Origin: Anaerolineaceae bacterium
GTDB lineage: Bacteria > Chloroflexota > Anaerolineae > Anaerolineales > Anaerolineaceae
Reading direction: 5' to 3'
Length of the DNA stretch: 15,494 nucleotides
Assembly (NCBI GenBank): GCA_003448875.1
Contig: DLXG01000263.1
Span: 1 to 15,494, forward strand
The notes under the pieces were generated by a model. The model made no database searches. It had not been told where the DNA came from and worked only from the letters and a program-made list of their open reading frames with translations. Position 1 is the stretch's first letter, and each line of letters opens with the position of its first letter. Below, piece by piece: positions 7,631 to 14,111 of this stretch. Position numbers and translations under genes: made by a program.

Positions 7631-7876
7631 CTAGGCTTTTTGGAACAACAGGCGCATCAAGCGAAAAATCAAGTAAAACAACACACCAATCAGCAGACCA
7701 CCGCCGATCATCATCAAAAGCAACGGCACTTTGCCGGCCTTTTCCAGTTGAACCGGTTTTGGCTTTTTCAAACGAACCGCTAACGATTCGACGAAGACCG
7801 GACTGGGTTCAACCGGTTTGAAAAGCATGGCTAAATCGCTTTCTAACCCATCCAGAGCCACGGGTGACTGCATCAT
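7631..7876 (-). CDS. Small single-pass membrane protein in the ECF sigma/DegV operon
   Basis: An 81-residue protein of unknown family. Residues 1-50 are polar and contain MLFKPVEPSPVFVESLAVRL followed by a Lys/Pro-rich linker. Residues about 51-73 form one strongly hydrophobic segment (VPLLLMMIGGGLLIGVLFYL), and the end is basic (RLMRLLFQK). The charge pattern favours an N-terminus in the cytoplasm. The PSPxFVxxLxxRL-like stretch recalls the cytoplasmic part of some membrane anti-sigma factors, and the gene is co-transcribed with a sigma factor, so an anti-sigma or regulatory role is an inference. No zinc-binding HxxxCxxC motif is present. The frame could start at GTG 7882 (GTGA overlap with degV), but GAGGAG at 7882-7887 covers that codon and favours ATG 7876 (5 nt) or ATG 7873 (8 nt). 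Confidence 0.72.
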   Translation of the reverse strand: MMQSPVALDGLESDLAMLFKPVEPSPVFVESLAVRLKKPKPVQLEKAGKVPLLLMMIGGGLLIGVLFYLIFRLMRLLFQKA

Positions 7877-7878
7877 GC

Positions 7879-8736
7879 TCACTCCTCATCCTTGACTTCT
7901 GGATAAGCCACAATCCCGATGGTTCCTGGCCCGAGATGCGCGGCAACCGGAATGGACAACTCGGTCACAACAATCTCCCGAATATTTGGGAAAACCTTCT
8001 TTAACCTCTCGACCATGGCTTGTGCGGCTTCGGGAGCGGCTGCATGAACAACCGCCAACGATGCCATTTTATCTCCAACCCGCTGATGTACTTCTTCAAG
8101 CACGCGATCCAGTGCTCGCTGGCGGGTACGTACTTTTTCAGACATATTCAACAGTCCATCCCTCAGGACAATGATCGGATTGATCCTCAAAAGAGAAGAT
8201 AGGGCTGTTTGCAGTTTATTTATTCGACCGCTCAGGTAGGCGAATTCCAGATTTTCCAGCGTGAATATGACCGTCAGGCGATCACGCATTTTCTCAAGAC
8301 GCTGAATAATATTCGGAATCTCCCACCCCTTTTGGCTGAGCAGGCGGGCCTCCCTGCACATGAATCCCAGCGCTGCTGATCCGGCACCTGAATCAAAGGG
8401 GTAAACTTTGATTTCATCGGCAATTTCATCGGCAGCCTGTTTGACTGCTGCAAAGGTTCCCGACAATTTACTCGCCAGATGAATGGAAAGTACTTCCTCC
8501 CCTTTTTGGGCGATGGAGCGATAAAACTCCATGATTTGATAGGGGGAAGGCAACGAAGTCTTGGGTGGGAACCGTTTCTCCTTCACCAGCTGGTAAAAAT
8601 TTTTAGAAGTTACATCTTTATATTGGAGATAAGTCTGATCCCCCATGACGATGGACAGGGGGATGATCTTGATGTCGTACTTCTCTTCCCAGCCTTCCGG
8701 CATATCCGCCGATCCATCTGTTACGATCTTAATCAT
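7879..8736 (-). CDS. DegV family fatty-acid-binding protein
   Basis: The 285-residue protein is a full-length DegV/FakB-type protein. These bind a long-chain fatty acid in the cytosol; FakB members present it to the kinase FakA for phosphorylation. Family landmarks are the start MIKIVTDGSADMP, the KTSLPSP loop with Thr60 and Ser61, LASKLSGTF with Ser92, YLSGRI with Arg171, and AHLGPGTIG (265-273) with His267. All are where the lipid carboxylate and pocket residues of the family sit. A FakA kinase gene is not in the window. The frame extends to GTG 8745, overlapping the sigma stop as GTGA, but AAGGAG at 8745-8750 lies 8 nt before ATG 8736 and the family normally begins MIKIVTD, so that ATG is chosen. 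It is the middle gene of the sigma-DegV-membrane protein operon. Confidence 0.92.
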   Translation of the reverse strand: MIKIVTDGSADMPEGWEEKYDIKIIPLSIVMGDQTYLQYKDVTSKNFYQLVKEKRFPPKTSLPSPYQIMEFYRSIAQKGEEVLSIHLASKLSGTFAAVKQAADEIADEIKVYPFDSGAGSAALGFMCREARLLSQKGWEIPNIIQRLEKMRDRLTVIFTLENLEFAYLSGRINKLQTALSSLLRINPIIVLRDGLLNMSEKVRTRQRALDRVLEEVHQRVGDKMASLAVVHAAAPEAAQAMVERLKKVFPNIREIVVTELSIPVAAHLGPGTIGIVAYPEVKDEE

Positions 8737-8741
8737 TCTTC

Positions 8742-9299
8742 TCACTCCTTACTTGGCAAATCCAACTCATCGCGCAGGGCAAGCAACGTGCGATGATACA
8801 AACTTTTGATAGCACCTTCACTCCTTCCCATGATTTGAGCAATCTCTTCGTTCGATAAACGTTCCACAAACTTTAGAATGATCAAGGTCTGCCGATCTTC
8901 CGGTAATTTTTGTAAGACTCTGACCAGATGTTCAATCTCCTGCCCTCTAACCAGCGCACTTTCAGGATGTTCTCCGCTATGCCGAATCGTGTAGGCGTGA
9001 TCTTCAAGCGGAACTTCTTTGCGTCTCTTGTTATCTCGATGCCAGTTTGCTACCAGATTGTGCGCAATGCGGTATAACCATGCCGAAAAAGGTAAGCCGC
9101 GGTTACGATAGTTATGAATGTGATTCATGGCACGAAAGAAGACTTTTTCCGTCAGGTCTTCCGCATCATGGACACTACCGGTGCGATAATAGATATAGTT
9201 GTAGATACGTTTTACGTACCGTTGGTAAAGTACACTGAAGGCTTCTTGATTGCCTTCGGATGCAAGGCTGATGACTTCGGCGTCACTTAGTTCTTCCAC
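8742..9299 (-). CDS. ECF-type RNA polymerase sigma factor
   Basis: The 185-residue protein has the two-domain build of group 4 sigma-70 factors. Region 2 spans about residues 20-90 and includes FSVLYQRYVKRIYNYIYYRT, the acidic DAEDLTEKVFFRA stretch and PFSAWLYRIAHNLVANWHRD. Region 4 spans about 128-178, with LPEDRQTLIILKF and a helix-turn-helix LSNEEIAQIMGRSEGAIKSLYHR for -35 recognition. It directs RNA polymerase to a stress or envelope regulon, here unknown. The GTG start has AGGG 8 nt upstream. It is the first gene of a three-gene unit with degV and a small membrane protein. No zinc-finger anti-sigma factor follows it, which is unusual for this group. A -10-like TATAAT and a short inverted repeat lie in the 152-bp leader. 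Confidence 0.93.
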   Translation of the reverse strand: MEELSDAEVISLASEGNQEAFSVLYQRYVKRIYNYIYYRTGSVHDAEDLTEKVFFRAMNHIHNYRNRGLPFSAWLYRIAHNLVANWHRDNKRRKEVPLEDHAYTIRHSGEHPESALVRGQEIEHLVRVLQKLPEDRQTLIILKFVERLSNEEIAQIMGRSEGAIKSLYHRTLLALRDELDLPSKE

Positions 9300-9355
9300 G
9301 GTGTCAACCCTGCCCGCTTCATCAATGCATTAAATAAACCCCAAAACTTGATTAA

Positions 9356-9375
9356 GGTTTCACCTGCCTGAAACC
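9356..9375 (-). repeat. Short inverted repeat in the leader of the sigma operon
   Basis: GGTTTCA (9356-9362) and TGAAACC (9369-9375) form a perfect 7-bp inverted repeat around a 6-bp centre, about 57 bp before the sigma start. No T-run follows on the minus strand, so it is not an ordinary terminator. It may be an operator or an RNA hairpin. Confidence 0.45.
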
Positions 9376-9424
9376 CCAATCTAAGAAATCCAAGACCTGT
9401 AAACATTTTTTATTACTCAACTTT

Positions 9425-9430
9425 ATTATA
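9425..9430 (-). promoter_or_regulatory. Candidate -10 box for the sigma/DegV operon
   Basis: On the minus strand this reads TATAAT, a perfect -10 consensus, between the S8 protease stop and the sigma gene. No good -35 hexamer is seen at 16-18 bp. It would give a leader of roughly 120 nt. Confidence 0.35.
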
Positions 9431-9451
9431 CAAAAATCAAGGGATATTTTT

Positions 9452-11878
9452 CTATCGAACTTCTTTAGCCCGCTTGACTGCCAGATAGGCATCAATAATC
9501 CCATAACCAATTCCCTGCGCCGGACGGCTAAGAGTTTCCACACATTCAGGCAAAATTCCTTGATAAGTTTGGGCAGTCTCAAAGATGATTTCACGAGTCA
9601 AGTCAACCTGTCCGATCAGGGCTGGATTTGCCGACCACATCAGAGCAACTACCCCGGCTACATGCGGGCCAGCCATCGAGGTTCCGCTTGCCAATTCATA
9701 AGTGGAGTTTGGGTAAGAGGAGAGGATTTCTTCCCCAGGTGCCAGTATCTCCGCCTTTAACCGCTGACTGCCGTCAACCAGAACCGGCCCAAGACTGCTG
9801 AAACCAGCCAGATCCCCGTTGCGATTAACCGCCCCTACTGTCAATACATCCTCGTATATCGCTGGTGGTGCATCCACACTGCCGCAACCGGCATAACCCG
9901 AATTACCCGCCGAAACGACCAAAAACACACCTGCCGTCTTAAGTGCCCGCACCGCCGGCAAAAACACAGCCGGGTCACACCCTTCCACCTCCGGGCAACC
10001 CCATGAGTTATTGATTATTTGAGCACCTAACTCTGGTCTGCCATCCCGAAATGGATTTCCTCTTTGCGGATAAGGAGCAAATAAAAATTGCCAGCATTCA
10101 AGATAAACGGCCGGATTTCCCAAATTACGCGCCAGATTGACACAGCCAATCCACTGCGCCTCCGGTGCAACACCCACATTTTTTCCAAGGATGCTTCCCA
10201 GAGTATGTGTACCATGCCCGCTGGTGTCCGTTGGAGACGGGCTGCCATACCAGACGTCCAGCCAGTTGTAATCATGACTGCCATTCTTGCCGCGATATTG
10301 TCCCTTGAGTTGAGGATGTTCCCACTCAGCGCCTGAGTCGGCCAACCCAATTACGATACCCGCCCCTCGCACACCGAACTCACTCCACACTTCCGGCACA
10401 CGTATCATCTTCAAATTCCAATCCTGATTGGGCTGCACTTCTTCAATGCTTCCCCTCGCTGACGGCAAAGGCTGGGATAAAGGCCTCAGGTGTGGACTGG
10501 GTAAAACACGCTCAACGGCTGGGTGACTCATCAACCACAACTTGACCAGCGGCCCGCCGTTGACTTCCATGGCGTTGACCAGGTAATACGAACGGTAGCC
10601 TATATTGAGCCGCTCAAGTTGATTCTGAATATCCGCTTGGGTTCTTTCGGCATGACTCACCAGCGTTTGATAAACGAAAATGCGCCGTTCAATGGGGTTA
10701 GCTGGAAGAGGCTGCCGTGTGAAATCTACCTGCTGACGAAATATGACGAAAAACTGTTCCCCATAAAAACCGGGTTGCCCAAACATCAAATAAACCGCCA
10801 AACCAATTACCCACACCATTCCAGCCGGAATCAATATCCAGCGGCCAATCACCGAATTTTTTAATCTTCCGAGAAAGATTAGCCCGGCAATTCCCGTGAC
10901 TAACAAGATAAGACCATGCGAAAATGCCATCCTCAATGCATATCCCATCAATTCCCCTGCGGAGGAAGTGATCACCAGCATCAACTCATCACCGTCTATA
11001 AAGATCAACGGCAGAGACACTGCGGCCCCCCCGAAGACAGCCACTGCCCTGCGCCGCAAATCAGATGAAGCATTTTCCAATATAGTGCTGATCGCCACTA
11101 TGGCAGGTGCGCTGAGAATTAAAGGGATGGTCAGGCTGAATTGGTAACCAACAAGAGGAATACTATTTGCCAAAATCACGCCTGCACTAACCAGCAACAG
11201 GATTTTCAGGAACAGCGATGGAGAATGGTTGAATGGATGAGCAGAACGGTACAAACTGACATACAAATCCAGTAATAACGCCATCAACCAGCCCAGTAAT
11301 CCTCCAACTGCCACACCCAAGATCACATCCACCGGTGAGCCCAATGCTCCCCAGAGAGCATATGGAAGCCAGCTCAACCCAATAATTAACCCAAGAATGG
11401 ATAGGTGGAAACTACTTTGAACTCCAGATAGGCCATATTTATCAGTGGATTGGGAAAGCAATTTAGAAATTACCCAGATCCCAATTCCAAGAGATGCAAG
11501 CACAATTACGGCGGCGGTTTGAAAGTCGGTCAGGAATAACCATCTGGCTGGCAGCATCAACAAACCGATACCTACGACTGAACCCAAAACCCGGTAAAAA
11601 CTTTGAAATCTTCCCTTTAGCCAGACCAAAACGATCAGAGGCAATCCAACCAGAAACAGATACCCGAAACCAACCCAACCGCGCACATCAGGTAAGCCCA
11701 ACGATCCTTCAAACAACAGGTTTTCTAACAGCCACATTCCCAACAGGGCAGCGAAACTGATTACCCCGACCCAGATCAGAAAGAAAACAAAGAGGGCGGT
11801 CGGCAGACAGCCCTCCTCGCGATTTTGACCAAGAAGTTCGGATTGAAGGTTTGTAACGGGTTCCGATTGATTTGCCAT
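9452..11878 (-). CDS. Polytopic membrane protein fused to a bacillopeptidase F-like S8 protease
   Basis: The 808-residue protein has two parts. Residues about 25-370 contain roughly eleven hydrophobic segments (for example 27-51, 70-88, 97-116, 122-140, 158-178, 186-208, 224-245, 250-267, 278-294, 308-337, 347-367). Residues about 385-465 resemble a subtilase propeptide (YYLVNAMEVNG, HPAVERVLPSP). Residues about 490-800 are a subtilisin-type domain of the bacillopeptidase F kind, with a complete catalytic set: Asp514 in ADSG, His555 in GHGTHT, Asn659 in SAGNSG and Ser734 in SGTSMAGPHVAG. The protease should be active and, with an odd number of helices and the N-terminus inside, would face outward. 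Several cysteines (579, 595, 628, 634, 665, 779) could form disulfides there. The ATG is 8 bp after the aminopeptidase stop, with no good ribosome site of its own, so it is probably translated by coupling. Substrate unknown. Confidence 0.9.
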   Translation of the reverse strand: MANQSEPVTNLQSELLGQNREEGCLPTALFVFFLIWVGVISFAALLGMWLLENLLFEGSLGLPDVRGWVGFGYLFLVGLPLIVLVWLKGRFQSFYRVLGSVVGIGLLMLPARWLFLTDFQTAAVIVLASLGIGIWVISKLLSQSTDKYGLSGVQSSFHLSILGLIIGLSWLPYALWGALGSPVDVILGVAVGGLLGWLMALLLDLYVSLYRSAHPFNHSPSLFLKILLLVSAGVILANSIPLVGYQFSLTIPLILSAPAIVAISTILENASSDLRRRAVAVFGGAAVSLPLIFIDGDELMLVITSSAGELMGYALRMAFSHGLILLVTGIAGLIFLGRLKNSVIGRWILIPAGMVWVIGLAVYLMFGQPGFYGEQFFVIFRQQVDFTRQPLPANPIERRIFVYQTLVSHAERTQADIQNQLERLNIGYRSYYLVNAMEVNGGPLVKLWLMSHPAVERVLPSPHLRPLSQPLPSARGSIEEVQPNQDWNLKMIRVPEVWSEFGVRGAGIVIGLADSGAEWEHPQLKGQYRGKNGSHDYNWLDVWYGSPSPTDTSGHGTHTLGSILGKNVGVAPEAQWIGCVNLARNLGNPAVYLECWQFLFAPYPQRGNPFRDGRPELGAQIINNSWGCPEVEGCDPAVFLPAVRALKTAGVFLVVSAGNSGYAGCGSVDAPPAIYEDVLTVGAVNRNGDLAGFSSLGPVLVDGSQRLKAEILAPGEEILSSYPNSTYELASGTSMAGPHVAGVVALMWSANPALIGQVDLTREIIFETAQTYQGILPECVETLSRPAQGIGYGIIDAYLAVKRAKEVR

Positions 11879-11886
11879 GATAAGAT

Positions 11887-13002
11887 TTATTCGCCAAGGT
11901 CAATCACAAACTGCCCATTTTTATACAACAGCTGTCCATCCACCCAGATTTCACCGCCCTCTCTTAAGTCACAGATCATGTCCCAATGAACAGCAGATTG
12001 ATTTTGTCCCCCTGTTTCGGGATAACTGGCCCCCAGCGCCATGTGAAAACTGCCGCCAATTTTTTCATCGAATAAGATATTTCGGGTAAAGCGGGTGATT
12101 CCCTCGTTGGTACCAATAGCAAATTCACCCACAAAGCGTGCCCCCTCATCGGTATCCAGAGTTTTGAGTAAAAACTCCTCATTCTTCTCGGCCGTCGCCT
12201 TGACAACTTTGCCTTTTTCAAACCACAAGCGCACACCGCTTACTTCACGGCCGCCATAAATTGCCGGATATGAAAAGTAAACCTGCCCTTCCACGCTATC
12301 TTCAACCGGCCCTGTGAACACCTCACCATCCGGTACATTCTCGTGGCAATCGCAATTGATAAATTTTCTCCCCTGAATGCTTAAGTGCAAATTGGTTTCT
12401 TTGCCAATCACATGCACTTCTTTTTTACCATTGAGCCATTCAACAATTTTCTGCTGACGGGCAGAGAATCGCCTCCAATACCCTACCGGATCATTGAAAT
12501 CGGGCATCATCGCTTGAAACACAAAATCAGAATACTCCTCCAGGCTCATCTCGGCGTCCTGGGCATGGGCATTGGTAGGGAATTGAGCCAGTGTCCAGCG
12601 GAATTCCTTTTTTGCGGCTCGTTCCAGATAGGTTTTGAAAATTGGTTGTTGAGCCTGTGATGCAATCACCATCTTTCGCGGGTCTATGTTGGTCAATGCT
12701 TTTGTGTTCTCATCCCCCAGAATATTGATCGAGCAGTCATAGGTTTCAATGATTAACTTACGCGGCGGATCAATAAATTTCAGTTGGTCTTCACTGGCAG
12801 TTTTGTAAAAAATTTCAGTTGCTTGAGGGAAAGTGGGAGTCAAATACGGGTAACCACCCGCTTCCAAAACTTTTTTATAAATTTCAAGCAACAGCGGTTG
12901 AGCAATCACACCGCCGCGAATCCACACTTTATTACCCGGTTGTACTGCCACGGAATAATTGACCAGCATATCTGCCAATTTTTCAATTCTCGGATCTACC
13001 AT
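11887..13002 (-). CDS. M29 family aminopeptidase (AmpS/aminopeptidase T-like)
   Basis: The 371-residue protein is a full-length M29 metallo-aminopeptidase, which removes N-terminal residues from peptides in the cytosol with two metal ions. Candidate metal ligands are Glu227 in NVPDGEVF, Glu293 in GEFAIG, His320 in GSFHMALG, and His339 and Asp341 in AVHWDM. Their order and spacing match the Glu-Glu-His-His-x-Asp set of AmpS and thermophilic aminopeptidase T. The length is a little below the usual 400-415, the shortfall being in the N-terminal half. GAGGT lies 8 nt before the ATG, so the start is good. It heads a two-gene unit with the membrane S8 protease and is divergent from the lipase-like gene. 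A shared role in peptide degradation is plausible. Confidence 0.93.
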   Translation of the reverse strand: MVDPRIEKLADMLVNYSVAVQPGNKVWIRGGVIAQPLLLEIYKKVLEAGGYPYLTPTFPQATEIFYKTASEDQLKFIDPPRKLIIETYDCSINILGDENTKALTNIDPRKMVIASQAQQPIFKTYLERAAKKEFRWTLAQFPTNAHAQDAEMSLEEYSDFVFQAMMPDFNDPVGYWRRFSARQQKIVEWLNGKKEVHVIGKETNLHLSIQGRKFINCDCHENVPDGEVFTGPVEDSVEGQVYFSYPAIYGGREVSGVRLWFEKGKVVKATAEKNEEFLLKTLDTDEGARFVGEFAIGTNEGITRFTRNILFDEKIGGSFHMALGASYPETGGQNQSAVHWDMICDLREGGEIWVDGQLLYKNGQFVIDLGE

Positions 13003-13047
13003 TTGGAATCACCTCAGGATGAAAAATAACCAGCACACACTGGAATG

Positions 13048-13053
13048 ATTTTA
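13048..13053 (-). promoter_or_regulatory. Candidate -10 box for the aminopeptidase/S8 protease unit
   Basis: On the minus strand this reads TAAAAT, 46 bp before the aminopeptidase ATG. No convincing -35 hexamer is visible. The palindrome at 13060-13073 falls in its spacer region. Confidence 0.3.
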
Positions 13054-13059
13054 CCATCA

Positions 13060-13073
13060 TCCGGCTTGCCGGA
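13060..13073. repeat. Perfect palindrome in divergent promoter region
   Basis: TCCGGCTTGCCGGA has two 6-bp arms around a TT centre. It lies between the divergent aminopeptidase and lipase-like genes, 7 bp from a minus-strand -10-like box and 13 bp from a plus-strand one. The position suits an operator for a dimeric regulator; a fortuitous GC palindrome is the alternative. Confidence 0.4.
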
Positions 13074-13086
13074 ATTGGATCATCGG

Positions 13087-13092
13087 TATAAA
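13087..13092 (+). promoter_or_regulatory. Candidate -10 box for the lipase-like gene
   Basis: TATAAA lies 34 bp before the ATG. The nearest -35-like hexamer, TTGCCG at 13066-13071, leaves a short 15-bp spacer, so the promoter is only a candidate. Confidence 0.35.
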
Positions 13093-13126
13093 CTATTAGA
13101 GTAGCATACTGATTTCTGAGGATTCC

Positions 13127-13963
13127 ATGACCGTTTTCGAATTTAATTGGGAAAGTGACCACCGGATTACCTACTATGGGATTGAATGGAGACCTGATCA
13201 GCCTGTGCGAGGCGTTATTGTGCTCGTACACGGTTTGGGTGAACACTGCGGCAGGTACCGTCATGTTGCTCAAATATTCAATCAGAATGGTTACGCGGTG
13301 ATTGCCTCTGACCATGCCGGTCATGGCCAAACCGGTGGTAAACGGGGGCACGTCGATTCTTACGAGTGTTTCTTTGAAGAATTGGATACACTCCTGAACC
13401 GCAGCAGAGAAAACTACGCCAACCTTCCTCTCTTTTTGTACGGGCATTCTCTGGGAGGAAGTATTGTGTTGGCTTACCTACTAAATCGAAAACCAGCGGT
13501 TACAGGGGCAATTGTAACCTCGCCCGGCATCAAACTCGTTTCAGACCCCGGTGTTATGCTTGTTTTTGGAAAAATCCTTAACCGGCTTGTGCCTTCCACC
13601 GCTCTGAACAATGGTTTGGATGTTCAAGGGCTTTCCAGAGACCCTCAAATCATTGAAGCCTACAAAAATGACCCGCTCGTTCATCCCTGGATCTCCGCGC
13701 GCCTGGCTATTCAGTTGATCGAAACCGGCGAATGGATCCGGGAAAATGGCAATCAACTCAAAATCCCCATTCTGCTGCTTCACGGCAATGCCGATAAACT
13801 AACCGCTGTTGAAGGCTCTCGTGAGCTTGCCAAAAAAAATCCCGAATACATCACCTATGTCGAATGGGAAGGCGGGTATCATGAATTACACAACGAGCCG
13901 GATAAAGACCGCGTATTTGAGGTTATCCTGAACTGGTTAGAAAAACACACTCCCAATCAATAA
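13127..13963 (+). CDS. Alpha/beta hydrolase, monoacylglycerol lipase-like
   Basis: The 278-residue protein is of normal length for the monoacylglycerol lipase/lysophospholipase group of alpha/beta hydrolases. It contains VLVHGLGEHCGRY (33-44) with the oxyanion-hole HG, the SDHAGHGQTGG stretch, the nucleophile elbow GHSLGG with Ser108, HGNADKLT with Asp223, and GGYHELHNEP with His252. The Ser-Asp-His triad is complete. It should hydrolyse monoacylglycerols, lysolipids or similar esters. No signal peptide is seen, so the site is the cytosol or the inner face of the membrane. GAGGAT just before the ATG supports the start. It is divergent from the aminopeptidase gene and appears monocistronic, since the next gene has its own strong promoter. 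Exact substrate unknown. Confidence 0.92.
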   Translation: MTVFEFNWESDHRITYYGIEWRPDQPVRGVIVLVHGLGEHCGRYRHVAQIFNQNGYAVIASDHAGHGQTGGKRGHVDSYECFFEELDTLLNRSRENYANLPLFLYGHSLGGSIVLAYLLNRKPAVTGAIVTSPGIKLVSDPGVMLVFGKILNRLVPSTALNNGLDVQGLSRDPQIIEAYKNDPLVHPWISARLAIQLIETGEWIRENGNQLKIPILLLHGNADKLTAVEGSRELAKKNPEYITYVEWEGGYHELHNEPDKDRVFEVILNWLEKHTPNQ

Positions 13964-14001
13964 TCGGTTACAACTTTCACCCTAGTTCAGGATGAATGGA
14001 C

Positions 14002-14030
14002 TTGACCCCAATATTCCGGCGGGCTACAAT
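14002..14030 (+). promoter_or_regulatory. Sigma70-type promoter of the SHMT gene
   Basis: TTGACC (14002-14007) and TACAAT (14025-14030) are separated by exactly 17 bp, each one base from consensus at an otherwise good match. Transcription should begin near 14037, giving a leader of about 75 nt. Confidence 0.8.
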
Positions 14031-14040
14031 AATCATGGAC

Positions 14041-14052
14041 GCGGTGCACCGC
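14041..14052 (+). promoter_or_regulatory. 12-bp palindrome at the start of the SHMT leader
   Basis: GCGGTGCACCGC is a perfect palindrome a few bases after the predicted transcription start. It could be an operator or the first hairpin of a structured leader (GTGC at 14044-14047 could also pair with GCAC at 14057-14060). I cannot match the leader to a known riboswitch class. Confidence 0.4.
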
Positions 14053-14111
14053 ATGGGCACGGCTGCGCTGCAACTTAACAATCTAACCAAAGGAAAAAGA
14101 GGAGAGTGTCA

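Noticed and set aside
7618..7641. Possible terminator hairpin between the glutaredoxin and the small membrane protein genes
   Set aside because: The stem is only 4 bp (GCCT/AGGC) before TTTTT and lies within coding ends, too weak to call.
10523..10864. 113-codon plus-strand frame inside the S8 protease gene
   Set aside because: It is a shadow of a strongly supported membrane/protease coding sequence, with low-quality composition.
12983..13447. 154-codon open frame on the minus strand across the divergent region and the lipase start
   Set aside because: It is antisense to well-supported lipase codons including the oxyanion-hole motif, has no recognisable domain and no ribosome site.
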